A DNA stretch of 64,000 bases. Source: Luteococcus sp052116585. GTDB taxonomy: Bacteria; Actinomycetota; Actinomycetes; Propionibacteriales; Propionibacteriaceae. Both the position numbers and the translations under genes were made by a program. How positions within the stretch are numbered: position 1 is the first letter of the stretch; every line of letters begins with the position of its first letter. Shown piece after piece: positions 32,191-40,434 of this stretch. The stretch is from the NCBI RefSeq assembly GCF_052116585.1, contig NZ_JBQKKT010000011.1, forward strand, positions 38,989 to 102,988, in the 5' to 3' direction. Under the pieces are notes generated by a model, which saw only the letters and a program-made list of their open reading frames with translations, was not told the origin of the DNA and did no database searches.

Positions 32191-34242
32191 ATGCCCAGCA
32201 ACCCACTCACTTTCTGTTCCGAGCGGGCCTTCGGCCTGCCCGACTTCGGTTCCCTGACTCCCCAGCACTATCGGGAGGCCATCGAGGAGGGAATGGCGCA
32301 CCACGAGCAGGAGATCGCGGCGATCGCCCGCAACAGCGACGCGCCGAGCGTGGAGAACACGGTGATCGCGCTGGAGCGATCCGGCCGCGTCCTGAACCAT
32401 GCCCGCCGCATCCTGGCCAACAAGGTGGCGGCCGATTCCACCGAGGAACTCCGTGAGCTCGACGCCGAACTCGCACCCCGATTGGCGGCCCACGCCGATG
32501 CCGTTCTGCTCGACCCAGACCTGTTCGAACGCATCGCAATCGTCCACTCGCAGCTGTCCGAGCTGGATCTGGACCCGGAGACCGAGCAGTTGGTGAAGCT
32601 CACCCATGATCGCAGCTGGCTGGCCGGGGCCGGCCTGCCGGAGGAGAAGAAGGCTCGCCTGCGCGAGCTCAACCAAGAACTTTCCCGGCTGACCACCGAC
32701 TACCAGCGCAAACTGCTGGCCGACACCAATGAATCGGCGGTGCCCTTCACCAGCGCCGACGAGCTGGACGGCCTCAACGAAGGGCAGCTCTCGGCCTGTG
32801 CCCAGGCCGCAAGGGACCGTGGGCTGGACGGATGGCTGGTCACCCACACCCTGTTCAGTGACCACCCCTACAACGCGCAGCTGGTCCGCCGCGAGAGCCG
32901 GCGCCGCATCCACCAGGCGTCAACGGCACGGTGTCGCCGCGGCAATGAGCACGACACCAGTGCGCTGGTGCTGCGCATCACCGCCCTGCGAGCGGAGCGT
33001 GCCGCGTTGCTCGGCCACCCGAACCACGCGTCTGCTGCCCTGGCCGACCAGACCGCGCGCACTCTCGCGGCGGTCGACGAGATGGTCTATCCGCTGGCTG
33101 GACCCGCTCTCGCGAACCTGCACAAGGAGGCCCAGATCCTGCAGGAGGCCCTCGACGCACACCAGGCGTCAGTGGGCGAGCCGACTCACCCCTTGGAACC
33201 GTGGGACTGGTCCTACTGGGCCGAGCGCGTGCGTTCCACCGAGCACCAGGTGGACACGGCCCAGCTCCGGCCGTGGTTCGAGCTGGAGCGGGTGCTCCAC
33301 GACGGAGTCTTCTGGACCGCCACTCAACTCTTCGGCATCACGTTCACGGCGCGGCCGGACATCGTCACCTACCACGAGGAGGCGCGTGCCTTCGAGGTGA
33401 AGGATGCCGACGGGAGCACCCTGGGGCTGTTCATCCTGGACGTCTTCACCCGCGACTCGAAGCGGGGCGGCGCCTGGATGAACAACCTGGTCGAACAGAA
33501 CCGGCTCTTCGACGAGCTGCCGGTGGTCTGCAACAACCTCAACGTGCCCAAGCCAGCCCCGGGCGAGCCCGTGCTGCTGAGCCTGGACGAGGTGACCACC
33601 CTCTTCCACGAGTTCGGGCACGCTCTGCACGGACTGCTCTCCGATGTCACCTACCCCAGCCTGTCGGGGACCCACGTTCCCCGGGACTTCGTCGAGTTTC
33701 CCAGTCAGGTGAACGAGATGTGGATCACCTGGCCGGAGGTCGTCAACCACTATGCCCGGCACCACGAGACGGGCGATCCCATCGATCCCGAAGTGCTGCG
33801 ACGGATGGCAACCAGCAGCACCTTCAATGAGGGCTTCGCGACGACCGAGTACCTTGCGTCAGCGCTCCTGGACCAGGAGTGGCACAGGATTTCCGCCGAC
33901 GACGTGGTGCAGGACGTTCAGCTCTTCGAACAGCAGGCTCTGGAGCGGGTGGGGCTGGCCAATCCGTGGGTGCCGCCCCGCTACGGCAGCTGCTACTTCT
34001 CGCACACCTTCTCCGGAGGCTACGACGCAAAGTACTACTGCTACATCTTCAGCGAGGTGATGGATGCCGACACCGTTGAGTGGTTCCGGGAGAATGGTGG
34101 TTTGACCCGGGCCAACGGCGATCGTTTCCGCGAGGCGGTGCTGTCCACCGGGCACTCGCGCAATCCCCTGGACAGCTTCCGTGAGTTCCGGGGACGTGAC
34201 GCCGACCTGCAGCCCTTGCTGGTTCGACGCGGGCTGGCCTGA
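32191..34242 (+). CDS. M3 family metallopeptidase (oligopeptidase A type)
   Basis: A 683-residue zinc oligopeptidase. The HExxH site is in FHEFGHALHG near residue 472, with the third ligand in the NEGFATTEYL region near 545; SYYFSHTF-like YFSHTFSGGYDAKYYCYIFS near the end is family-typical. No signal peptide is visible, so it should act in the cytoplasm on short peptides. The ATG at 32191 is preceded by TAGGCT at 32178-32183 with seven bases between; longer upstream starts run into the previous gene. Confidence 0.94.
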   Translation: MPSNPLTFCSERAFGLPDFGSLTPQHYREAIEEGMAHHEQEIAAIARNSDAPSVENTVIALERSGRVLNHARRILANKVAADSTEELRELDAELAPRLAAHADAVLLDPDLFERIAIVHSQLSELDLDPETEQLVKLTHDRSWLAGAGLPEEKKARLRELNQELSRLTTDYQRKLLADTNESAVPFTSADELDGLNEGQLSACAQAARDRGLDGWLVTHTLFSDHPYNAQLVRRESRRRIHQASTARCRRGNEHDTSALVLRITALRAERAALLGHPNHASAALADQTARTLAAVDEMVYPLAGPALANLHKEAQILQEALDAHQASVGEPTHPLEPWDWSYWAERVRSTEHQVDTAQLRPWFELERVLHDGVFWTATQLFGITFTARPDIVTYHEEARAFEVKDADGSTLGLFILDVFTRDSKRGGAWMNNLVEQNRLFDELPVVCNNLNVPKPAPGEPVLLSLDEVTTLFHEFGHALHGLLSDVTYPSLSGTHVPRDFVEFPSQVNEMWITWPEVVNHYARHHETGDPIDPEVLRRMATSSTFNEGFATTEYLASALLDQEWHRISADDVVQDVQLFEQQALERVGLANPWVPPRYGSCYFSHTFSGGYDAKYYCYIFSEVMDADTVEWFRENGGLTRANGDRFREAVLSTGHSRNPLDSFREFRGRDADLQPLLVRRGLA

Positions 34243-34272
34243 CGGGCCCTGAAGAGGCTGCTGCCCACAGCT

Positions 34273-34311
34273 TGCGGGGCCCAGGCAGGTTCTCGCCTGC
34301 CTGGCCCCGCA
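34273..34311. terminator. Bidirectional terminator between the peptidase and the aldolase-like gene
   Basis: TGCGGGGCC-CAGGCAGG pairs with CCTGCCTG-GCCCCGCA around a six-base loop, with one unpaired base in the stem. It lies between convergent genes. Confidence 0.8.
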
Positions 34312-34335
34312 ATCCTGCCGGGGAAGTGCGCTGGA

Positions 34336-35211
34336 TCAGCAGTGGTAGGTGTCGCTGGGAGCGGGGAAGTGGTGGTAACCGTCGGGAGGTGTCATCCCGA
34401 AGGAACGAGCCAGGGACAGGATCTTGTTCGCCCGTGCCAGGCGAGGCAGGTCCGAACCGTTGCGGATCTCGCCTCCGGCCTCATTGAACTCGGCCAGGAA
34501 GTCCAGAGCCCAGGACATGTCATCGATGCTGGGGGAGAGAATCTCGTTCACGGTGTGCGTCTGCTCGGCCATCAGGCAGATCTTGCCGGTCATGCCGAAC
34601 TGGCTCGTGACTCCGGCCGACGTGGCCAGCGCGACGCCGGTGGCGCCCACCGCGGGCCCGTCGATGGCCCCGGGCAGTCCCGCGGCCTTGGAAGCGATGG
34701 TGAACTGGCTCCGGGTATAGGCGAGCGTCGTTGGATCATCGGCGAAACCGGTGTCGCGTCGGAAGTCACCCAGGCCGAAGGCGAGACGGAAGGTGTTGCG
34801 GCTGGCGGCGATCTGCGGCAGGTGGGTGATCCCGCGAGCGGTCTCCACCAGCGCAACGATCGGCATGCCGTCGGGCAGCAGACTGGCGGTGCGGATGACG
34901 TGCTCCGGTCCTTCCACCATGGCCAGGAAGATGCCGTCGAGTCCGGGCAGTCCGGCAAGCTCCTTCAAATCGCCCTCCCACCACTCGGTGCCGAACCCGT
35001 TGATCCGAACCCAGGCATGGTGGTCCCCCGAGGTCAGGTACTCCACGACATTGGCACGCGCCTGTTCCTTGTGGGCGGGGGCCACCGCATCCTCGATGTC
35101 CAGTACGACGACGTCCGCCTCACCGATGTGCTCATAGCGATCGGTGTGCAGGCCATTGACGAGCAGCCAGGAACGGGCCAGGTCTGGACCAAAGGTGACG
35201 GTGTCGGTCAC
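34336..35211 (-). CDS. HpcH/HpaI aldolase / citrate lyase beta-like protein
   Basis: A 291-residue TIM-barrel enzyme of the CitE-like group. VVLDIEDAVAPAHKEQAR near residue 35 contains the metal-binding acid pair, WVRING near 67, and ALVETARGI near 120 carries the second metal glutamate. CitE-like proteins of actinobacteria act on (S)-citramalyl-CoA, malyl-CoA or related thioesters; no lyase partner genes are nearby, so the substrate is open. The GTG at 35211 has agaaagg upstream, and a TAGGCT hexamer about 60 bases upstream may be its promoter. It ends in a TYHC tail. Confidence 0.82.
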   Translation of the reverse strand: MTDTVTFGPDLARSWLLVNGLHTDRYEHIGEADVVVLDIEDAVAPAHKEQARANVVEYLTSGDHHAWVRINGFGTEWWEGDLKELAGLPGLDGIFLAMVEGPEHVIRTASLLPDGMPIVALVETARGITHLPQIAASRNTFRLAFGLGDFRRDTGFADDPTTLAYTRSQFTIASKAAGLPGAIDGPAVGATGVALATSAGVTSQFGMTGKICLMAEQTHTVNEILSPSIDDMSWALDFLAEFNEAGGEIRNGSDLPRLARANKILSLARSFGMTPPDGYHHFPAPSDTYHC

Positions 35212-35332
35212 GTGCGTGCCTTTCTCGATTCCGGACGCAAGGGCCCACGCCGGGCGTCCTTGCCTGGACGGAGCCTAGCGTTGATCTCTCGACGTCAACA
35301 GACCTTCCATCGGGTGAGATCACCCTGCGCAG

Positions 35333-35986
35333 TCAGTCGTCGTCGATCTCGCCCGCCAGAGCCCGGGCTGCCAGGCTCTCGCTCTCCGCAACCTCCCAGA
35401 CCTCCTTGGCCGCCGTCACGTTCAGGGCGACGATCAGCAGGCCCAGCACGATGTCCGGCCAGCCGCTGTTCGTGTACCAGGTGACCAGTCCCATGGCGAT
35501 GATCGCGATGTTGGCGATGACATCATTGCGGGCAGCCAAGAAGGCTGCCGTGGTCATGGAACCGCCATGATTGCGCCAGCGGGCCAGCATCCAGGTGCAG
35601 GCCAAGTTCACCACGACTGCTCCTCCCGCCGTCAGCACGAGCGAGAGGACTGCCGGAGGCTCCGGGTTCTGGAACTTGGCCACGGCCTGCCACACTGCGG
35701 CGATCGCTGGGAGCAGGATGATGCCGGCCATCACCTTGCCGGCGACAGCGCGCTTCTGGATGCTCCAACCAAGCGCCAGGGCAATGAGGCTGTTGACCGC
35801 GAAGTCCTCGAAGAAGTCGACCGAATCGGCAAACAGACTGACCGATCCGATGGCCAGGGCAACGGCCCCTTCGACGAAGAAGTAGGCCAGGTTGAGCAGG
35901 GCCACCAGGACCACGGTCCTGCGCAGCGAGGCCTTCAGATCCGGATCCGCGTCCAGATCGGCCCCGGGAAGTTCAGATGTACACAC
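35333..35986 (-). CDS. Cation diffusion facilitator-like transporter, short form
   Basis: A 217-residue membrane protein with about five or six helices and no C-terminal cytoplasmic metal-sensing domain. SVSLFADSVDFFEDF corresponds to the helix-2 metal site of CDF transporters, with Asp in place of the usual His, and AAFLAARNDVIANIA to the helix-5 site. A metal or cation efflux role is likely by family, but the altered site makes the ion uncertain. I choose the GTG at 35986; a GTG at 36031 would overlap the divergent gene. Confidence 0.75.
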   Translation of the reverse strand: MCTSELPGADLDADPDLKASLRRTVVLVALLNLAYFFVEGAVALAIGSVSLFADSVDFFEDFAVNSLIALALGWSIQKRAVAGKVMAGIILLPAIAAVWQAVAKFQNPEPPAVLSLVLTAGGAVVVNLACTWMLARWRNHGGSMTTAAFLAARNDVIANIAIIAMGLVTWYTNSGWPDIVLGLLIVALNVTAAKEVWEVAESESLAARALAGEIDDD

Positions 35987-36025
35987 GTGGCACCACGGTA
36001 CGCTTCGGCTGGGTAGTTTGGTGCA

Positions 36026-36961
36026 ATGCACTCCGCACAGCCCCTGCGCGTCTCACTGCGGCGCACTGCTCCCGACGGGAGCCGATCAGACCTCGTCGGC
36101 GACCTGGTGCGAGCTGATGACGAGTCGATCGTCGTGCTGCCCCTGGGCAGGGGCCCGGTGACCATTCCGCGGCAGGAGGTCACTGCGATGCGCAAGGTGC
36201 CACCACGCGTGGTGCGGCCCACCTCGTCGGTCGATGACCTCGTCCGGCTGGCCGACGAGTCGTGGCCTGGCACCCGGGTGGTCCGGATGGGCGGTTGGAC
36301 GCTCCACGTGGGCCTGGGATATTCCCGGCGAGCGAACTCCTGCCATCCGACGGGGGACCCGGAACGCCCCCTGCCGCTGGCCATCGACCAGGTGGTCGGC
36401 TTCTACCGCGAGCAGGGCCTCGCGCCGCGCTTCCAGCTCGCCACCAGGCCGGGGGACCGCGCGGGTCAAACGACGGAACTGGACCGGCTGCTGGCGGATC
36501 GACGTTGGGAGCGCGGTGCCACGTCCCTGGTCATGGTGGCCGATCTGACCGTGCTCGATGTGGAGCCGGCCCCGAGCCACTCCACCAACAGCATCCGCTG
36601 GACCTCCGTCCCCGACGAGCGCTGGTTGTCCGTCCAGGGGGAGGAGCACCCCGGGCGGCTGCCGGTGCTCACGTCCGCCGAGGCGCACTACGCCACGGTG
36701 GGGGAGACTGAGCCCAGCGCCTGCGGGCGACTCGCGGTGGTGCGCGACTGGGGTTGCCTGTCCGGTCTCTTCGTGCGGCCCGACCGGCGACGATGCGGAC
36801 ATGGGCAGGCCCTGACCATCGCGATGATGGTCAGGGCCCGGGATCTTGGAGCCAGCTACTGCCACCTTCAGGTGGAGGCCGGGAACTCCGCTGCGATTGC
36901 CCTCTACGAGTCACTGGGCTTCGCGGAACACCACCGCTACCACTACCGGATGCTCCGGTGA
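36026..36961 (+). CDS. GNAT-family N-acetyltransferase
   Basis: A 311-residue protein. Residues 1-55 look like a small beta domain (RVSLRRTAP, VVLPLGRGPVTIP); the C-terminal 120 residues hold the GNAT fold with the acetyl-CoA motif LFVRPDRRRCGHGQALTIAMM near residue 250 and QVEAGNSAAIALYESLGF near 285. The substrate is unknown. TAGTTT at 36014-36019 lies six bases before the ATG, so it starts from a leaderless-type promoter face to face with that of the CDF-like gene. Confidence 0.87.
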   Translation: MHSAQPLRVSLRRTAPDGSRSDLVGDLVRADDESIVVLPLGRGPVTIPRQEVTAMRKVPPRVVRPTSSVDDLVRLADESWPGTRVVRMGGWTLHVGLGYSRRANSCHPTGDPERPLPLAIDQVVGFYREQGLAPRFQLATRPGDRAGQTTELDRLLADRRWERGATSLVMVADLTVLDVEPAPSHSTNSIRWTSVPDERWLSVQGEEHPGRLPVLTSAEAHYATVGETEPSACGRLAVVRDWGCLSGLFVRPDRRRCGHGQALTIAMMVRARDLGASYCHLQVEAGNSAAIALYESLGFAEHHRYHYRMLR

Positions 36962-36978
36962 GACTGCGGCGCTGACCC

Positions 36979-37539
36979 TCAGGTGAGGATCCGCAATTGC
37001 TTGCGGTAGGTGTACTCCTCACCATTGAGTGCCCGCAGGCAGGCGCGGACGTGGGCGAAGACCTGCAGGATGGCGGCGAAGATCATCAGCGGGATGCCGA
37101 TCCACGCCAGGATGATCGTCAGCGTCAGGATCCAGCCAATCACCATGGCGATGTTGACCCAGATGTTGAAGTTGAATGCACCTGCGGCCGCCTTTCGGAC
37201 ATAGGGCGACTTGTCCTTGTACAGCATCCAGATCACCAGCGGCCCCACGAAGCTCAGCCACCCCGCGCTGATCACCATCGAGATGAGGGTGGACGCGTGT
37301 GCCAGGGCAGCAGCGCTTCGGTCATCCGGTGGAATCGCCTGGGCCCCTGCCGGCTGGTACGCCGTGCCATAGGGGGACGTGGGGGGCTGCTGGCTCGGGT
37401 GGGGCTGCTGGCCCGGATTCCACTGGTTGTACGCCTCGTGATTCTGCGGCTGGGCACCAGCGGGCTGCGAGGTGGACACCTCCCACGGATTCGTGGGGGC
37501 CTCGAAGGAAGGACGGTCCGGTCCGGCGTGGTTGCTCAT
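36979..37539 (-). CDS. DUF4870 membrane protein
   Basis: A 186-residue protein. The first 75 residues are Pro/Gln/Asn-rich and probably disordered (NPGQQPHPSQQPP). The rest is the DUF4870 domain with three hydrophobic segments: ASTLISMVISAGWLSFVGPLVIWMLY, an amphipathic loop YVRKAAAGAFNFNIW, and AMVIGWILTLTIILAWIGIPL. Function unknown. The ATG at 37539 has a perfect palindrome, GGCACCATGGTGCC, immediately upstream at 37540-37553. Confidence 0.88.
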   Translation of the reverse strand: MSNHAGPDRPSFEAPTNPWEVSTSQPAGAQPQNHEAYNQWNPGQQPHPSQQPPTSPYGTAYQPAGAQAIPPDDRSAAALAHASTLISMVISAGWLSFVGPLVIWMLYKDKSPYVRKAAAGAFNFNIWVNIAMVIGWILTLTIILAWIGIPLMIFAAILQVFAHVRACLRALNGEEYTYRKQLRILT

Positions 37540-37553
37540 GGCACCATGGTGCC
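37540..37553. promoter_or_regulatory. Perfect 14-bp palindrome before the DUF4870 start codon
   Basis: GGCACCATGGTGCC is its own reverse complement and touches the start codon at 37539. It may be an operator, or chance in GC-rich DNA. Confidence 0.3.
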
Positions 37554-37649
37554 CTCTCCAAGGCCGACGTGGCCTGGATCCCATGGGTTACCAGGGTGGG
37601 TTCAGGGCCCGCTCGGGGTCGCACTCGTCGATTCACTAGGCTGGTCGCC

Positions 37650-37796
37650 ATGACCGGTCAGATCGTCTTTGCCACGGCCACGCTGCTGCTGCTGGCCATG
37701 CCATTGGTGGCGCTGCTCGCACGCGCGCTGGGCGTTGAGTCCCGGCTCCGTCAGGACCACGTGGCACGTCTGCTGGGTGAGCAGGACCTCGGATGA
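37650..37796 (+). CDS. Small hydrophobic protein, 48 residues
   Basis: A 48-residue protein with one membrane helix (residues 4-27, VFATATLLLLAMPLVALLARAL) and a short charged tail (RLRQDHVARLL). It is supported by TAGGCT at 37637-37642 seven bases before the ATG, and by an ATGA overlap of its stop with the next gene at 37793-37796, so the two are translationally coupled. Function unknown. Confidence 0.7.
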   Translation: MTGQIVFATATLLLLAMPLVALLARALGVESRLRQDHVARLLGEQDLG

Positions 37797-38158
37797 CCGT
37801 GGTGGATGACTACCTTGCGGGTTGCCGCGAGGAGGACCGCGATTGCCTCGAGCAGATGCGGCGGGTCGTCCACGACTGCTGCCCTGGACTCGACGAGGTC
37901 ACCAGTTACCGACTGCCCGCCTTCCGCCTGCACGGTTACACCACAAGCAAGGGGATTGTGGGTGGCTTCGCGGCGGGACGCTCCTTCTTGAGCTGGTACC
38001 CCTTCTGCGGGCGCACCCTCGTGACCCTGGCCGACGAACTGTCGGGCTTCGAGCAGACCTCTGGATCGGTGCACTTCAGTGCCCTGCGCCCGTTGCCGGA
38101 GGAACTGGTGGTCCGGCTCGTTCACACACGACTGGCCGAGATCCTGGAACTCTCCTGA
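37793..38158 (+). CDS. DUF1801 (YdhG-like) protein
   Basis: A 121-residue cytoplasmic protein of the YdhG/DUF1801 type: VDDYLAGCREEDRDCLEQMRRVV at the start, VTSYRLPAFRLHG near residue 37, FLSWYPF near 65 and SALRPLPEELVVRLV near the end. The fold is known in the family but not the function. It is translated by coupling to the 48-residue membrane protein in front of it. Confidence 0.85.
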   Translation: MTVVDDYLAGCREEDRDCLEQMRRVVHDCCPGLDEVTSYRLPAFRLHGYTTSKGIVGGFAAGRSFLSWYPFCGRTLVTLADELSGFEQTSGSVHFSALRPLPEELVVRLVHTRLAEILELS

Positions 38159-38197
38159 CGAGGAGTACCTGCCCACACGACCGGTGGAGCATCCCAT

Positions 38198-38263
38198 TCA
38201 GAGCTTGCTGCGCAGGGTTTCAGAGCTTGCTGCGCAGGATTTCAGAGCTTGCTGCGCAGGGCG
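38198..38263. repeat. 22-bp tandem repeat, three copies, across a stop codon
   Basis: The unit tcagagcttgctgcgcaggg(t/a)t occurs at 38198-38219, 38220-38241 and from 38242. On the minus strand each copy reads CTGCGCAGCAAGCTCTGA, the last codons and stop of the phosphatase gene; the first stop met is the one at 38242-38244, and two further copies follow it. Confidence 0.9.
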
Positions 38264-39006
38264 TCCAGCACCTGCGCTTCCAGGCCCAGACCCTCCGTGA
38301 TGTAGCCGTCGAGACTGCCGAACTGACGCTCCACCTCATCCAGCCCGGCCTGGAGGAAGCTGCGATCGACCACATTCATCGGTCGGTTCCGCCGTGCCAG
38401 GGCACGGCCGCCCCGGGCGGTGTCCGTGAACCAGCGGAATCGCGCCATGTGGGAGACCTTGGGTTGTGAGGCCAAGTAGTCGGTCATCACCTGTTCTGCC
38501 GAGTCACCGTGGATGTGCTGCAGAAGCACCGCGATCCATCCGGTGCGGTCCTTTCCATCGGTGCAGTGGAAGAGCACGGCCTTCGGCTCACCCGCGATGA
38601 GGCGCAGCGTCTGCGCGATGCGCTCCCGCTGCCCCTCGTCGTTCACCATCCGGAGGTAGCGCGCCTTCATGGCCTCGATCGTGTCGGCCTCGGTCCTGCG
38701 TTGGCCCGTGACGGCCTCACCCGTGCCGTGCAGGTCCACCAGGACCCAGCGCACGCCCGGCAGATCGGGGTCGGGGAAGTTGGCGGCCACCTTCTCGGTG
38801 CGCAAATCGATGATCAAGCCGATGCCCAGCTGCGCGATCATTCGGCGATCGGCGCGGGTTGCTCCCCACAACAGGGAGGACCGATAGACCCCAACGTGGG
38901 GGCGGGTCGAGCTGGTCACCGGTCGCAGGTTGTACACCCCGAAGGGGATGCGGACACGATGAGTGACGGCACGAAGCAGGGCAAGAGCGTTGGCCATGCC
39001 CAGCAC
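38242..39006 (-). CDS. Tyrosine-protein phosphatase, PtpB-like
   Basis: A 254-residue phosphatase of the Y_phosphatase3 type. The P-loop is FHCTDGKDRTGW (C-x5-R) near residue 142, and LIIDLRTEKV near 65 and ARYLRMVNDEG near 112 are typical. Secreted mycobacterial PtpB is a relative, but no signal peptide is seen here. The GTG at 39006 is supported by gaggag seven bases upstream; the ATG at 38997 is an alternative. It is the last gene of a closely packed minus-strand run. The 3' end is duplicated in tandem. Confidence 0.92.
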   Translation of the reverse strand: MLGMANALALLRAVTHRVRIPFGVYNLRPVTSSTRPHVGVYRSSLLWGATRADRRMIAQLGIGLIIDLRTEKVAANFPDPDLPGVRWVLVDLHGTGEAVTGQRRTEADTIEAMKARYLRMVNDEGQRERIAQTLRLIAGEPKAVLFHCTDGKDRTGWIAVLLQHIHGDSAEQVMTDYLASQPKVSHMARFRWFTDTARGGRALARRNRPMNVVDRSFLQAGLDEVERQFGSLDGYITEGLGLEAQVLDALRSKL

Positions 39007-39007
39007 T

Positions 39008-39931
39008 CTAGAGCTCCTCGAGGTAGGAGCCGTCCAGATGGGCCAGTTCCTCGGTGATGCGCTCCCGGGCTGTGGCCTCGAAGAGCCGTCCAGCGTGCGT
39101 GCCGTGGAAGATCTGGCTCATGCCCAGGAATCCGGTCAGTGCGCCCCGGCGCCCGGAGCGCCACTGGACATCGTCGAATCTGGCGTATTCGCGGCGCAGG
39201 TCCCGGACGGAGACGTGGTATCGGCCCGGAGCCGACGCAAGGATGGCCATGTCGGCGTCCGAGATGCGTTGCCCACTGGGGTCATCGCTCTTGGGAGCAT
39301 GGTCCAGGGTGATCAGGACCAGTCGTTGCACCTCGCTGACCTCCGCGTCGGGCAGCCCCAGCGTCGGGAGCATCTCGCCGGCCAGGTCCGCGGAGGACCG
39401 CTCGTCCTCTCCCGGAGCCCCGTGGTGCACGACGTCGTGGAAGAAGGTCGCCAGGACTTCCGTCCGATGCAGGGATGTACCCGACAACTCGGCCAATCGT
39501 CGCTGTGTCCGCAGCATCTCCGCCAGATGACGCAGGTCGTGGTAGCGCCGCCGCTCCACCTGTTGGCGGTCCAGCAGGGAATCGATCGTCCGGACGGCCG
39601 GCTCATCCGTCCGGGGCAGCACCTCAAGCACTTGAGAGCGCACCTCTTCCCGGGCCCGGCGTCGGCGCGGAGCCTTCTGGTGGGGAAGGATGCGAAGCCC
39701 AACCGCGCGCAGCCTGTCCACCAGGTCGCGTTCGTCGACCTGGACGGCCCCCGCGGCAAGGGCAGCGCCCAGCCGGTCCACCCTCAGGTCGTAGTGGTCA
39801 TGGTCGAAGGCTCGAACATCCAACCCGGCTGCCCGTGCTCCTTCGTGCAGCTCCCACAGATTTGCGTCACTGACCAGATGTCCGTAGACGCTCCCGTGCG
39901 CAGGCCACCGCGGGGAATCAACCAGAAGCAT
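39008..39931 (-). CDS. DUF4031 - HD domain fusion protein
   Basis: A 307-residue protein of two parts. Residues 1-75 are a DUF4031 domain (LLVDSPRWPAHGSVYGHLVSD, AFDHDHYDL). Residues about 110-307 are an HD-type metal hydrolase-like domain with YHDLRHLAEML near 130, FFHDVVHHG near 162 and VLITLDHAP near 205. HD proteins of this kind are phosphohydrolases, but the substrate is unknown. It starts at the ATG at 39931, overlapping the stop of the preceding gene (TGATG), and ends one base before the phosphatase GTG. Confidence 0.85.
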   Translation of the reverse strand: MLLVDSPRWPAHGSVYGHLVSDANLWELHEGARAAGLDVRAFDHDHYDLRVDRLGAALAAGAVQVDERDLVDRLRAVGLRILPHQKAPRRRRAREEVRSQVLEVLPRTDEPAVRTIDSLLDRQQVERRRYHDLRHLAEMLRTQRRLAELSGTSLHRTEVLATFFHDVVHHGAPGEDERSSADLAGEMLPTLGLPDAEVSEVQRLVLITLDHAPKSDDPSGQRISDADMAILASAPGRYHVSVRDLRREYARFDDVQWRSGRRGALTGFLGMSQIFHGTHAGRLFEATARERITEELAHLDGSYLEEL

Positions 39932-40434
39932 CAGCTGAGTCCCAACAGCCACAGGGCCAGTCCGGCAGCGCCACAGGCCAGCAGGACACTCACGAAGGTG
40001 CCGATGATGAAGCGCTCGGCGGCGCCTGCCGTCGTGGCCTTCAGCTCTGGGTAACGCGCAACGCCCTTGAGCGCCAGACTGATGGGTATGGCCTCCGGAT
40101 AGTGCGCCACGAGGCCCGCGTAGATCGCCAGCCGCTCGAGCGCGCCGATCCAGGATCCACCGCGCAGTTGCTGTCCCGCTGCCACCAGCCCATCCACGGA
40201 ACCGTCACTGGACGCACCCGGGGGGTCATCCTGCGAGGACCGCTCAACGTCGGTGTCCGGACCAGTAGCAACGGCGGTGCGCCGATCCACCCGACGAAAG
40301 ACGATCTGGACGATCGGTCCGCCACCCCAGGTCACCAGGGCTCCGAGCAGGACGACCACCAGCACGTCGAGTGAGAGGTCTGCCCAGCGCCCGAGGAGCA
40401 GGACTGATGCCATCGCATCCTGAATGATCGTCAT
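39931..40434 (-). CDS. Membrane protein downstream of the SatD-like gene
   Basis: A 167-residue protein with a membrane helix near the N-terminus (SLDVLVVVLLGALVTW), a hydrophilic, acidic middle (DTDVERSSQDDPPG) and a C-terminal helix (IIGTFVSVLLACGAAGLALWLLG). It overlaps the stop of the SatD-like gene by four bases (ATGA at 40431-40434) and its own stop overlaps the DUF4031-HD start. Small membrane proteins often accompany SatD-like regulators. Function unknown. Confidence 0.75.
   Translation of the reverse strand: MTIIQDAMASVLLLGRWADLSLDVLVVVLLGALVTWGGGPIVQIVFRRVDRRTAVATGPDTDVERSSQDDPPGASSDGSVDGLVAAGQQLRGGSWIGALERLAIYAGLVAHYPEAIPISLALKGVARYPELKATTAGAAERFIIGTFVSVLLACGAAGLALWLLGLS

Noticed and set aside
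38198..38263. Three 22-bp repeats considered as a CRISPR or integron site
   Set aside because: There are no spacers, and the unit is simply the duplicated 3' end of the phosphatase gene.
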